From Kaistia defluvii (GTDB taxonomy: Bacteria > Pseudomonadota > Alphaproteobacteria > Rhizobiales > Kaistiaceae), in assembly GCF_026343955.1 (NCBI RefSeq), contig NZ_JAPKNI010000008.1:1-64000 (forward strand): 64,000 bases of DNA, written 5' to 3'. A program made the position numbers and the translations under genes. The notes below the pieces were generated by a model. It was not told the DNA's origin and made no database searches. It saw only the letters and a program-made list of their open reading frames with translations. Below, piece after piece: positions 16,957 to 25,547 of this stretch (its first letter is position 1; each line of letters opens with the position of its first letter).

Positions 16957-17985
16957 TCAGGGCGTCGGCGCATCGGCTCGCAGCAGGCCCTCATGCTTCA
17001 ACTCGGCCCAGAGCGCGTCGGGGATGGGGTGCTGCATCGAGGCGATGTTGCGGGTGACGTGATCCGGGCGGAAGCCGCCGGGGATCACCGACGCGACGAG
17101 GGGATGGTGCAGCGGAAACTGCAGCGCGGCGGCGGCGAGCGGCACGCTGTGGCGGGAGCAGACGGCCTCGATTCCGCGCACATGCGCGGCCTCGGCCGGC
17201 GTCGGCGGGTGGTAATTGTAGGTCGCGCCGGGAACGACGCCGGTCGCCAGGATGCCGGAGGCGAAGACGCCGCCGATGACGATGCCGACGCCGCGCTCTT
17301 CGCAGAGCGGGAATTCGTGGTCGAGCACCGGCTGCTCGGCGAGCGTATAGGGCAGGGCGACCAGTAAGAAGTCGAGGTCGAGCAATTCCAGGAAGCGCGG
17401 AATCGTGCCGAGCCGGTTGATGCCGGCGCCGATGGCGCCGATGCGGCCGGCCGCCTTCAACTCCTGCAAGGCCCGCATGCCGCCGGTCGCAAGCTGCGTC
17501 AGATGGGCGGATACCAGCGCCTCGGAACCGAGATTGGCGAGGTCGAGATCGTGGATCAGCAGCGCATCGACGCGGTCGAGCCCGAGCCGCTGCAGGCTGT
17601 CCTCATAAGCGCGCAGGACGCCGTCATAGCTGTAGTCGTGGCGGTGCTCGAAATGCAGCCCGTTCGGCCAGTCGCGCTTACTGGCAGCGAAAGCGTCGGG
17701 GTCGGCGGGGGCGGTAAAGACACGGCCGACCTTGGTGGTAAGCCAGAATTCCCCACGCGCCTGCCGGCGCAGGAAGCGGCCGATGCGGTGCTCGGAGAGC
17801 CCCCGTCCGTACCAGGGCGAGGTATCGAAATAGCGCAAGCCCGCGTCCCAGCCGGCCTGCAGCGTCGCCTCGGCCTCGTCGTCGCTGACGATGGTGAAGA
17901 GGTTGCCGAACGGCGCGCCGCCGAAGCCGAGTTGCGGCAGGCGGAGGGGAGTGCGCCCGAGCGTGCGCCGTGCAAACGGATCCAT
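16957..17985 (-). CDS. Aldo/keto reductase (aldose 1-dehydrogenase type)
   Basis: A 342-residue TIM-barrel NAD(P)-dependent oxidoreductase, close to the L-fucose/D-threo-aldose dehydrogenase and pyridoxal dehydrogenase branch of the AKR family. AGLRYFDTSPWYGRGLSEHRIG holds Asp54 and Tyr59, LTTKVGRVF holds Lys85, and HFEHRHDYSYDG supplies the expected His. GGLRPD-type cofactor residues appear near the C-terminus as IPGGFRPDHV. In its operon it would oxidise the imported aldose to a lactone for the lactonase at 16050. It begins 3 nt after the preceding lyase gene ends, so the two are translationally tight. Confidence 0.88.
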   Translation of the reverse strand: MDPFARRTLGRTPLRLPQLGFGGAPFGNLFTIVSDDEAEATLQAGWDAGLRYFDTSPWYGRGLSEHRIGRFLRRQARGEFWLTTKVGRVFTAPADPDAFAASKRDWPNGLHFEHRHDYSYDGVLRAYEDSLQRLGLDRVDALLIHDLDLANLGSEALVSAHLTQLATGGMRALQELKAAGRIGAIGAGINRLGTIPRFLELLDLDFLLVALPYTLAEQPVLDHEFPLCEERGVGIVIGGVFASGILATGVVPGATYNYHPPTPAEAAHVRGIEAVCSRHSVPLAAAALQFPLHHPLVASVIPGGFRPDHVTRNIASMQHPIPDALWAELKHEGLLRADAPTP

Positions 17986-17988
17986 GAT

Positions 17989-18906
17989 TCAGGCCGCGAG
18001 CCGGCCGAAGGGCATGGCGGTCGGCACGATCTGTGCGATCAACTCCTCGATCTCGCGCGCCGTGATCGGGTCGATGGTCGTCGTCGGGCTACGGACGAAG
18101 GCGGTGCGGATGACGCCGCGGCGGACCAGGATCTGCTTGTGAATGAAATAGAAGATGTCGCCGCCCTGTATGGCGAGGCGGTTGATCGCCATGATCGTCG
18201 CGTCGAAGTGCTGGCGTGCCCTGGCCTCGTCGCCCTGGCGGAACGCGTCCCAGACGGCGACGAAATCCGCCGGCTGGCTGCAGAACGGCATGGTTCCCAA
18301 GGCCCCGCGCCGCAGTTCCTCGATGAAATAGCTGCCGCCGGCGCCGCCGAAGATGGTCAGGTGGTCGCCGGCCTGCTGCGACATGGCGGCGACCTTGCTG
18401 GTGACCGGCAGGGTCTCGACCTTGATGTAGCGCACGTTCGGGCATTCGGCCGCGATCTTCAGCGCCAGGCCGGGCGATATCGGCGCCTGCGGCACGTCCT
18501 GCAGGATAACAGGGATGCCGACGGCGGCATCGATCGCCTTGTAGTAGTCGAAGATCTCCTCGGCGCTGATCGGCATGAAGGAGGGCGGAATCACCATCAG
18601 CATGTCGGCCCCCGCGGCCTCCGCCGCCTTCGAATAGAACACGGCGAGATCCGTGCCGGAGGCGCCGGAATTGATGACGATCGGCACGCGCTTGGCTGCT
18701 GCGTCGATCACCACGCGCGTCACCCGGGCGCGCTCGGCCTCGTTGAACTTGAACACCTCGCTGCCCAGCGCGACGCCGAGCCCATGCACACCGGCTGCGA
18801 TGTTGAACTCGACCAGGTTGGCGAGGCTTTCCTCGTCGATCCGGCCGTCGTCATGGAACGGCGTAACCAGGATCGGCACGACGCCGTGCAGCGCGGGGAG
18901 GGACAT
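17989..18906 (-). CDS. DHDPS/NAL-family lyase (2-keto-3-deoxy sugar-acid step)
   Basis: A 305-residue class I Schiff-base lyase. VVPILVTPFHDDGRIDEES is the usual N-terminus and NVRYIKVETLP carries Lys162, the Schiff-base lysine. The barrel Tyr that normally relays protons (in VIYNVP-type motifs) is replaced by Gln: VILQDVPQAP around residue 135. It is cytoplasmic. Given the dehydratase, dehydrogenase and lactonase in the same operon, it most likely cleaves or dehydrates the 2-keto-3-deoxy acid at the end of the pathway. The lost Tyr means the chemistry may differ from a simple KDG aldolase. Confidence 0.87.
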   Translation of the reverse strand: MSLPALHGVVPILVTPFHDDGRIDEESLANLVEFNIAAGVHGLGVALGSEVFKFNEAERARVTRVVIDAAAKRVPIVINSGASGTDLAVFYSKAAEAAGADMLMVIPPSFMPISAEEIFDYYKAIDAAVGIPVILQDVPQAPISPGLALKIAAECPNVRYIKVETLPVTSKVAAMSQQAGDHLTIFGGAGGSYFIEELRRGALGTMPFCSQPADFVAVWDAFRQGDEARARQHFDATIMAINRLAIQGGDIFYFIHKQILVRRGVIRTAFVRSPTTTIDPITAREIEELIAQIVPTAMPFGRLAA

Positions 18907-18993
18907 GATGTTCTTCTCGGCTCTTCGGAATGAATGCTTGTCTGGGTCTGGGGCGCGTCTTCGTGCGAAGCGGTATCGGTTCGCGGGAACGCC

Positions 18994-19296
18994 CTAGGAT
19001 TTGTGGAACATTTCTTCGAGGGGCGCCTGCCAGGGCGTGCCGTCGTCATTGTATTCCATGTAGGGCTCCATCATCTTCCACCAGCGCAGCGTGACCGGGT
19101 CGTGCGGCGCGCCGGGTGGCGGCTCGTGATCGCGTTCGAGATAGGCGAAGAGCAGCAGCCCGTAGCGATAGATCGAGAAGTTGCGGATGCCGTCGCGCTC
19201 CATGTTGGCCAGCATTTCCGGCCAGATCTCGTCGTGCTTCTGCTTGTAGATCGCCTCATGGCCTGGCTTCAGCTTCATCACCCATGCGACCCGCAT
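18994..19296 (-). CDS. L-rhamnose/L-fucose mutarotase-like protein (RhaM family)
   Basis: A 100-residue protein of the DUF718/RhaM family, which interconverts alpha and beta anomers of 6-deoxy-L-hexoses. MRVAWVMKLKPGHEAIYKQK is typical, with the catalytic His at position 21 (HDEIWPEML), the Tyr in YRYGLLLFAYLE and the Trp pair in LRWWKMMEPYME. It is cytoplasmic. It lies between the IclR gene (9 nt upstream) and the lyase gene (87 nt downstream) and points to a 6-deoxy-L-sugar such as L-fucose or L-rhamnose, or a related sugar such as L-lyxose, as the operon's substrate. Confidence 0.9.
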   Translation of the reverse strand: MRVAWVMKLKPGHEAIYKQKHDEIWPEMLANMERDGIRNFSIYRYGLLLFAYLERDHEPPPGAPHDPVTLRWWKMMEPYMEYNDDGTPWQAPLEEMFHKS

Positions 19297-19305
19297 GTCC
19301 GCCCC

Positions 19306-20079
19306 TCACTGTTTCGCTTCGCCGGCGGCGGCCGGCCAGGTGCCGCGAAAGCCCAGGCGGCGGCTGACATGGCCGCAGGCCTCGTTCAGCATCGCGACCA
19401 GCGGCAGGATTTCGGGGCCGGGCTTCTTGGGCGACGGTCCGGTGATGCTCATGGCCCCGACCGGTCGCGCCATGGCGTCGAAGATCGGCACCGAAACGCA
19501 GTAGACGCCGAGCACCACTTCCTGGTCGTCGATCGAATAGCCGCGATGGCGGATGCGCTTCAGTTCCGCCTCCAGCACACCGGCATCGGTGATCGTCTTC
19601 GCGGTATAGGCGGGAAGGGCACCGTCGAGCACCTCGCGCTGTTCGGCCTCGCTCATGAAGGCGAGCATCGCCTTGCCGGCGCCGCCGCAATGAAGCGAGC
19701 CGCGCGCGCCGATCCGCATGTCGAGCTGCATGCCGTCATTGCCGCGCACCTTGTCGATGCACACACCATGCTTGCCGCTCAATGCGTTGATGTTGACCGT
19801 CTCGCCCGTCGTTTCGGCGATCTTCTCGGCAAACGGACGGGAGAGCGCCGGCAGGGCGATCCGCTCCAACTGCAGGCCGCAGATTTCCAGCAGGCGGAAC
19901 GACAGCTCCCATTCGCCGCCGGGCGTGCGCTCGGCGATGCCCTCCTGCTCGAGATCGAGCAGGAGGCGATGCACCGATCCGAGCGGCAGGCTGAGCTGGG
20001 TGGCGACGGCGCGCACGCCGAGCGGGCTCTTGCGCGCCAGCAGTTCCATCACCTGCACGGATCGGCGGATGCTCGACAT
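19306..20079 (-). CDS. IclR-family transcriptional regulator
   Basis: A 257-residue regulator with an N-terminal winged helix-turn-helix (SSIRRSVQVMELLARKSPLG, then LSLPLGSVHRLLLDLEQEG) and a GAF-like effector domain (about residues 85-250). ATG 20079 starts MSSIRRSVQ; longer in-frame starts would overlap the end of the dehydratase gene. The gene lies inside the sugar operon it probably controls, between dehydratase and mutarotase. The likely target is the 20-bp TTCCA..TGGAA-type palindrome at 25269-25288 in front of the first gene, a layout that fits IclR-family sites. The effector is probably a sugar acid. Confidence 0.9.
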   Translation of the reverse strand: MSSIRRSVQVMELLARKSPLGVRAVATQLSLPLGSVHRLLLDLEQEGIAERTPGGEWELSFRLLEICGLQLERIALPALSRPFAEKIAETTGETVNINALSGKHGVCIDKVRGNDGMQLDMRIGARGSLHCGGAGKAMLAFMSEAEQREVLDGALPAYTAKTITDAGVLEAELKRIRHRGYSIDDQEVVLGVYCVSVPIFDAMARPVGAMSITGPSPKKPGPEILPLVAMLNEACGHVSRRLGFRGTWPAAAGEAKQ

Positions 20080-20084
20080 CGCGG

Positions 20085-21275
20085 CTACCAGAACTTCTTT
20101 TCGAGCGCCAACGGGTCGATCAGATTGTCGTCGATGTAATCCCACTCGATCTCGTAGCCCATGCCGGGACCCTTGGGCATGTGGACATAGCCCTCGCTGT
20201 CGATCCGGTCGCAGGTATTTTTCAGGTACGGATGCGGCGCGTCATAGTCGACGCCGGGGGCCAGCAGGCCCTTCTCGTAATATTCGGAGGTGTCTTCCGA
20301 GGTAGCGCCGAGTACCTGGAGGTTGCCCCAGCCGGCCATGTGCATCTCGCAGCGCAGGCCATAGGCCTCGGCGACGATGGCCGTCTTGCGGGCGCCGGTG
20401 ATGCCGCCGCGCACGACGTCGATGCGGCTCATGTCGCCGGCGCCGCGCAGGATCCATTCGGCGCGGCTGAACACGCCGCCGGCGACGATCTCCGGCGACA
20501 GGATCGGGATCGACAGCTCGCGCGACAGGCGGACATAGCTTTCGACCCGGTATTCCGGCATCGGGTGCTCGTACCAGTAGAAGTTCAGCTTCTCCAGCTC
20601 GCGGCCGACCTGGATCGCCTCCTCCATGGTCATGTAGGTGCCCCAGGGGTCGAACATCAGCACATAGTCCGGGCCGACCGCCTCGCGAACGAGATGGCAG
20701 GTCTCGATATCCGCCTTGATGTTGGAGGGGCGTCCGGGCGTCGGCTGGCCGGTCTCCGGGTTCCAGAAATAATGCGGGTGGATCTTGTAGGCCTGGTAGC
20801 CTTCCTCCTTGCAGGCGAGCGCGTGCTCGGCATAGACGCGCGGCACGCCGATATTCGGATAGGTCGAGGCATAGGCCTTGACCTTCTCGCGGCCTGCGCC
20901 GCCCATCAGCTTGTAGACCGGCGTGTTGAAGGCGCGGCCCGCGAGATCCCACAGCGCATTGTCGATGACGCTCGCGACGTTTTCCGGGATGTTGGCGACC
21001 CAGAGCCATTTCCACACCATCTCGCGGTCGAGCGGATCCTGGCCGCGCAGCAGCGGCAGGATGCGGCCGCGGATCATCTGCTGGTCGACGACGTTCAGCC
21101 CCTCGGCATCTCCATGCGAGCCGCCGCCGAAATAATAGCCGGTGACGCCCTCGTCGGTGTCGATCGCCAGCACGGTCTGCATCAGGTCGGCCTTGGGGAC
21201 GGGCAGAGCGTGGCCCACGTCCCAGCGGTCGGCCCAGGTCTTGAACGTCTTGATCTTGATATCGGTGATTTTCAC
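20085..21275 (-). CDS. Enolase-superfamily sugar-acid dehydratase (mandelate racemase subgroup)
   Basis: A 396-residue Mg-dependent dehydratase. Metal ligands are readable as Asp209 (MFDPWG), Glu236 (YWYEHPMPE) and Glu262 (LSPEIVAGG). The general-base dyad is Asp286 (RIDVVRGG) and His312 (CEMHMAGWG). The second strand reads YKIHPHYF (Lys164, His166) in place of the common K-x-K. The capping-domain loop is YYFGGGSHGDAEG. Substrates in this group include L-fuconate, L-rhamnonate, L-lyxonate and D-galactonate. The operon context (RhaM-type mutarotase, AKR dehydrogenase, lactonase, lyase) favours L-fuconate or a relative. Cytoplasmic. Confidence 0.88.
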   Translation of the reverse strand: MKITDIKIKTFKTWADRWDVGHALPVPKADLMQTVLAIDTDEGVTGYYFGGGSHGDAEGLNVVDQQMIRGRILPLLRGQDPLDREMVWKWLWVANIPENVASVIDNALWDLAGRAFNTPVYKLMGGAGREKVKAYASTYPNIGVPRVYAEHALACKEEGYQAYKIHPHYFWNPETGQPTPGRPSNIKADIETCHLVREAVGPDYVLMFDPWGTYMTMEEAIQVGRELEKLNFYWYEHPMPEYRVESYVRLSRELSIPILSPEIVAGGVFSRAEWILRGAGDMSRIDVVRGGITGARKTAIVAEAYGLRCEMHMAGWGNLQVLGATSEDTSEYYEKGLLAPGVDYDAPHPYLKNTCDRIDSEGYVHMPKGPGMGYEIEWDYIDDNLIDPLALEKKFW

Positions 21276-21323
21276 GGATGCAGTCCTCTGGCAGGCGAAA
21301 GGGCGCGAGATGAAGGCGAGGGT

Positions 21324-22331
21324 CTATTCATAGGCGTCGCCCCCGCGCATCCGGTCGAGCAGCACGGCCGCGAGCAGCAGCAGGCCGACGATGATGTTGA
21401 CGTAGTAGGGGCTGACCGCCTTGAGATCGAGAATGTTGGAGACGCCGGCAACGGCGAGCAGGCCGAGCGCGCCGCCGATCGGGTTGCCCACGCCACCGCG
21501 CAGGATCGAGTAGCCGCCGATCATCAGCGCGGCATAGACCTGGAATTCGAGGCCGAAGCCGGTGGCGCGGGCGGCGCTGCCGAGCTGCGCCGTGAAGACG
21601 ATGCCGCCAAGCCCGGCGCCGAACGCCGAGAGCAGCAGCGCCGCGACGCGGATCCGCTTGACCGGAATGCCGGCGCGCGCGGCGGCCTTGTCGTCGCCGC
21701 CGACCGCCTGCACATGCCGGCCGAAGCGCGTCCTGGCGACGACGATGGCGGCGATCACGGTGAAGCCGATCGCGACCAGGAAGAACAGCGGCAGGCCGAA
21801 CAGGGTCTGGTTGACCAGGTCGGAAAGGCCGGGATGGAACGAAAAGATCGCGCCCTGCGGTCCGAGCAGCACCCAGGTGATGCCGCGCAGCGCCACCAGC
21901 ATGCCCAGCGTCGCGGCGATCGCCTCGGCGCCGAAGCCGACGATGGCGATGGCGTTGATGGCGCCGAAGCCGAGGCAGGCGGCGAGCGTCACGGCCGCGG
22001 CCGCCCACGGGTTCCAGGCGAGCGTCAGCAACAGCGCGAACAGCGCCGAGGAAAAGCCGACCATCGAGCCGATCGAGAGATCGACGACGCCGGAGAGCAG
22101 GGCGAAGCCGGCGCAGGCACCGACCACCAGCGGCACGATGAGGAAGGCGCCCATGATGCCGACATTGCCGAAGGCGAGGAAGCGCGGTCCGATCCATATC
22201 AGGCCGACCGCGACCACGACGATCACCGTGAAGGCGATGCTGGCCACCGGGCCAGTCAGCAGGTCGCGCCACGGACGGTGCGGCACGATATACGGTGCCG
22301 GCGCGTTGCGCGGGGCGGTGGCGTCGGTCAT
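21324..22331 (-). CDS. Sugar ABC importer permease 2, RbsC type
   Basis: A 335-residue CUT2 permease with about nine to ten hydrophobic segments after a hydrophilic N-terminus of about 30 residues. GFALLSGVVDLSIGSMVGFS and VGGDDKAAARAGIPVKRIRV are the family's loop motifs, and MIGGYSILRGGVGNPIGG the C-terminal one. Its ATG at 22331 overlaps the stop of the first permease by 4 nt (ATGA), so the two are translationally coupled and probably form a heterodimer. Homodimers are commoner in this class. It is followed by the dehydratase gene. Confidence 0.92.
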   Translation of the reverse strand: MTDATAPRNAPAPYIVPHRPWRDLLTGPVASIAFTVIVVVAVGLIWIGPRFLAFGNVGIMGAFLIVPLVVGACAGFALLSGVVDLSIGSMVGFSSALFALLLTLAWNPWAAAAVTLAACLGFGAINAIAIVGFGAEAIAATLGMLVALRGITWVLLGPQGAIFSFHPGLSDLVNQTLFGLPLFFLVAIGFTVIAAIVVARTRFGRHVQAVGGDDKAAARAGIPVKRIRVAALLLSAFGAGLGGIVFTAQLGSAARATGFGLEFQVYAALMIGGYSILRGGVGNPIGGALGLLAVAGVSNILDLKAVSPYYVNIIVGLLLLAAVLLDRMRGGDAYE

Positions 22332-23317
22332 GGAGTTCCCCTCCGCGCGCGGTAGCCATCGAAGGCGACCGCCGAGATCAGGATCAGGCCCTGGAAGATC
22401 GATTGGGTGTCGGAGCTCAGACCGAAGAAGACGAGCGCCGTCGGGATGGTCGAGAGGAAGCCGACGCTCAAAAGCAGCAGCCAGAAATTGCCGCGTCCGC
22501 CGGAAAGCGAGATGCCGGCCAGGATGACGCCGGCGATGACGTTCAATTGCAGCGCATTGGCCGAGCTCGGATTGAACGGGCCGCTGGTGGCGCAGAACAG
22601 TACGCCGGCAAAGCCGACGAAGCCGCCCGCCGCCGTGAAGATGGCGAAGCGGGTCGCCTTCAGCGAGATGCCGCGGGCGCGCGCCGCCATCCGGTTGCCG
22701 CCGACCGCGATGGCGCGGCGGCCATAGCGGGTGCGCGGGATCAGGAAGCCGACGACCAGCACGAGCGCCAGCATCGGCCACCAGATCGCGGGCAGGCCGA
22801 AGAGCTTGGCCCGGCCAAACTGGTGGATCGCCGAGCCGAGCGGCACTTCGGCCAGCTGGAAGGCGAAATAGAGCGCGGCGAGGCCGATGAAGTTGGTGGC
22901 GAGCGTGACGATGACGGGATTGAGCTTGGCGCCGACGATGATGACGGCGTTGGCGAAGCCCCAGGCCATGCCGGTCAGCACCGCACCAAGGATGACGACG
23001 GCGAAGGGAAGGCCGGCCTCCGACAGGCGGACGGCCACGAGGCTGGACGCGATCAGCGCTGCCGGCTGGCTCAGGTCGAGGAAGCCGCCCGAGATCGCGA
23101 CCAGACCCTGGCCGATCGCCATCACGCCGACGATCGACATGGTGAAGCTGACGGCCAGCACGGTCTGGTGCGACAGGAAATCGGGCCGGTAGAGGCCGGT
23201 GGCTGCGATCAGCAGCAGCCACACGGCCAGAAGCGTGAGGCCGGTGCCCCAGCCCTGCAAACGCATCCCGGGCGATCGTATCCGGGCCGGGCTTTCGAGG
23301 CGTTGATCGAGGGACAT
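22328..23317 (-). CDS. Sugar ABC importer permease 1, RbsC type
   Basis: A 329-residue CUT2 permease with about nine hydrophobic segments. GVMAIGQGLVAISGGFLDLS, VGGNRMAARARGISLKATR and AGVILAGISLSGGRGNFW are the family landmarks. It starts 14 nt after the binding-protein gene ends and overlaps the second permease by 4 nt. With the ATPase (24445-25251) and the binding protein (23332-24384) it completes an importer of the FrcABC type, except that it has two different permeases. Confidence 0.92.
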   Translation of the reverse strand: MSLDQRLESPARIRSPGMRLQGWGTGLTLLAVWLLLIAATGLYRPDFLSHQTVLAVSFTMSIVGVMAIGQGLVAISGGFLDLSQPAALIASSLVAVRLSEAGLPFAVVILGAVLTGMAWGFANAVIIVGAKLNPVIVTLATNFIGLAALYFAFQLAEVPLGSAIHQFGRAKLFGLPAIWWPMLALVLVVGFLIPRTRYGRRAIAVGGNRMAARARGISLKATRFAIFTAAGGFVGFAGVLFCATSGPFNPSSANALQLNVIAGVILAGISLSGGRGNFWLLLLSVGFLSTIPTALVFFGLSSDTQSIFQGLILISAVAFDGYRARRGTP

Positions 23318-23331
23318 CGGCGAACCCGGTT

Positions 23332-24384
23332 CTACTTGTTCGGGCAGAAGAGCGAGTAGGCGGTCGTGCCTGCCGGCGCTTCCAGCAGCTTGGCGACCCG
23401 CTCGGCCATGGCCGGCACCGCCTTGGCCTGCTCGGCGCTGACCGGGCAGGGCTCGACGCGCGATGCAGGATTGTCGGCGGCGGCCTTCAACGGCGGGATG
23501 TTGCCGGCGGCGATCGGCGCGATCACGTCGCGGATGGCGTAAACGGCGTAGCCTTCCAGGAAGTAGAACACCGAGCCGGCGAGATGCGGATTGACGTTGT
23601 CGCCGGTGATGAACGCGCCGTCCTGGCCCCAGCCGATGACCTCGTCGGCGCGGCCGAGCTGTTCGGCGGCGTTGATCAGCGACAGCACGCCGCCGTCATT
23701 GAGGCCGACGACCGCCATCTTCTTGGCGTCGGGATGGGCGGCGAGCAGGTCGCGCGCGGCCGGCAGGCCGACGGCCGCGTCGCCCTGGCTCTCGAAGCTG
23801 ACCCATTTCTCGGCCGGAATGTCCGGGCAGATCTTTTTCAGGCCGGTCCGCATGCCGCCCGTGCGCCACTCGTTGACGATGCCGGCGGCGGCGCCCTCGG
23901 CCGAGACCACGAGATCGGGGTTGCAGGCCCATTTTTCCTTGATGACCTTGCCGAGCTGCTCGCCACCCGCGACGCCGGCTGCGAGATTGTCGATGCCGAC
24001 GAAATACATGCCGGGATCGGCGATGTCATAGGTGACGACCGGGATCTTGGCGGCGTTCATCGCCTGGCTGATCGCCGGGTTGGAAGCCGGCTGGCCGTTG
24101 AACTGGATCATCGCGTTGACGCCCTCCTGCGCGAAGATCCTGGCGTTCTTCAGCGCGATGGCGGGGTCGTTGTTGTTGGAGAGCTCGATGTAGTCCCAGC
24201 CGTTCTTTTCGGCGAGGGCGCGGGCGACATCGCCCTGGGCCTTCATCCAGTCGCAGCAGGTATTTCCGCCGACGGCCATGCCGAGCTTGAACTTCTCGGC
24301 GGCGTTGGCGGACCAGGCGACGCCGAAGGCGAGCGGGACCGTGAGCGCCATCGTTGCGATGACGCGTTTCGAAATGCGCAACAT
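23332..24384 (-). CDS. Periplasmic sugar-binding protein
   Basis: A 350-residue RbsB-family protein exported by a signal peptide (MLRISKRVIATMALTVPLAF, cut near ANA-AE). The mature sequence starts KFKLGMAVGGNTCCDWMKAQ with a Cys pair, and has VNAMIQFNGQPASNPAISQA and VGLNDGGVLSLINAAEQLG as family motifs; a Cys near the C-terminus may pair with another. It is the second gene of the IclR-linked sugar operon, between the ATPase and the first permease. The ligand is expected to be the sugar processed by the downstream mutarotase and dehydrogenase. Confidence 0.9.
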   Translation of the reverse strand: MLRISKRVIATMALTVPLAFGVAWSANAAEKFKLGMAVGGNTCCDWMKAQGDVARALAEKNGWDYIELSNNNDPAIALKNARIFAQEGVNAMIQFNGQPASNPAISQAMNAAKIPVVTYDIADPGMYFVGIDNLAAGVAGGEQLGKVIKEKWACNPDLVVSAEGAAAGIVNEWRTGGMRTGLKKICPDIPAEKWVSFESQGDAAVGLPAARDLLAAHPDAKKMAVVGLNDGGVLSLINAAEQLGRADEVIGWGQDGAFITGDNVNPHLAGSVFYFLEGYAVYAIRDVIAPIAAGNIPPLKAAADNPASRVEPCPVSAEQAKAVPAMAERVAKLLEAPAGTTAYSLFCPNK

Positions 24385-24444
24385 GCTTCCTCCCTAAGGA
24401 AATGGTCAGTCTGGATGGTCCGCCACGGGCCGGTTGATCCGGTC

Positions 24445-25251
24445 TCAGGCGGGGATGGCGAGCTTGGCAGCCTCCGCTTCGGCATCGCCGGGGATCGCCC
24501 CGGTGATGAGGCCGACGATTTCCGATACCTGCGTGTCGCGCACGCTGCGCGTGGCGATCGAACGGCCGAGGCGCATCACGGTGATGCGGTCGGCGACGCT
24601 CATCAGCTGCTGCATGTTGTGGCTGACGACGATCACACTGACGTCGTGATTGCGCAGGTCGCGGATGACATCGAGTACCTGACCGGTCTCGCGCACGCCA
24701 AGTGCGGCGGTCGGCTCGTCCAGGATGACGATGCGCCGGCCCCACAGCAGGGCGCGTGCAATGGCGAGGCATTGGCGCTGCCCGCCGGACATGCCCTTCA
24801 CGCTGACGTCGATCGAGGGGATCTTGACCGCCAGTTTGTCGAGGACCTCGCGCGCCCGGCTGCGCATCTTGCGGTCGTCGACAAGATTGAACAGCCGCGC
24901 CAGCGGATTGGACGAGAGTTCCTCGCGTCCGAGATAGACGTTCTGGAAGGCGCTCATCGTGTCGACCAGCGCCAGGTCCTGGTAGACGGTCTCGATGCCG
25001 GCATCCATGGCGTCCTGCGCCCGCTTCAACTGGACGAGCTTGCCATCGGCGAAGATCTCGCCGCTCGATGCGCTGATCACGCCGGACAGGATCTTAAGGA
25101 AGGTCGACTTGCCGGCGCCATTGTCGCCGACCAGCCCCAGGACTTCGCCGCGCCCGAGCGTCAGCGACGCGTCGGCCAGGGCGACGACGGCGCCGAAATG
25201 GCGCGTGATGTGCCGCGCCTCAAGTACAGGCGTGGTGGTTGTTTCTCGCAT
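24445..25251 (-). CDS. Sugar ABC importer ATPase, single-domain FrcA type
   Basis: A 268-residue ATPase with one nucleotide-binding domain: Walker A VGDNGAGKSTFLKIL, signature MSGGQRQCLAIARA and Walker B IVILDEPTAAL. Most CUT2 importers use a fused double ATPase; single-domain ones are typical of the fructose importer FrcA of rhizobia. It is the first gene of the ten-gene operon that runs down to 16050, and its start lies 18 nt from the 20-bp palindrome at 25269. It would power uptake through the permease pair at 21324-23317. Confidence 0.92.
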   Translation of the reverse strand: MRETTTTPVLEARHITRHFGAVVALADASLTLGRGEVLGLVGDNGAGKSTFLKILSGVISASSGEIFADGKLVQLKRAQDAMDAGIETVYQDLALVDTMSAFQNVYLGREELSSNPLARLFNLVDDRKMRSRAREVLDKLAVKIPSIDVSVKGMSGGQRQCLAIARALLWGRRIVILDEPTAALGVRETGQVLDVIRDLRNHDVSVIVVSHNMQQLMSVADRITVMRLGRSIATRSVRDTQVSEIVGLITGAIPGDAEAEAAKLAIPA

Positions 25252-25268
25252 TCAAGTACGCCTCCATT

Positions 25269-25288
25269 CTGTTCCAATATTGGAACAG
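25269..25288. promoter_or_regulatory. 20-bp perfect palindrome, probable IclR-type operator
   Basis: CTGTTCCAATATTGGAACAG is a perfect inverted repeat 18 nt before the start of the ten-gene sugar operon. A second, gapped repeat (CGTACC..GGTACG, 25290-25312) follows. The TTCCA..TGGAA layout suits an IclR-family dimer, and the operon encodes one at 19306, so I infer that pair. The rest of the 296-nt gap to 25548 shows no other feature. Confidence 0.65.
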
Positions 25289-25547
25289 CCGTACCATATA
25301 ATGAACGGTACGAAGCGGAGGAGAGCTTGTCAACGAGGGGAATGCGAGAAAGCGGATCTTGTCGCTCTTTGCGTCATGGTCGCTTTTGATGTCGCGGCGC
25401 GGCGATTTCTCATGCTGCGTTGCAAGACTATCCGCGTGGCTGGCGCCGTCGGATCGGCCCGCGTCAACTGGCGGGACGTTCCGGGCGAGCGCAACGATGC
25501 GGCCCACGGCGCATTGATAAGCTACCGAGAAACGTCAGGAGTGCCGC

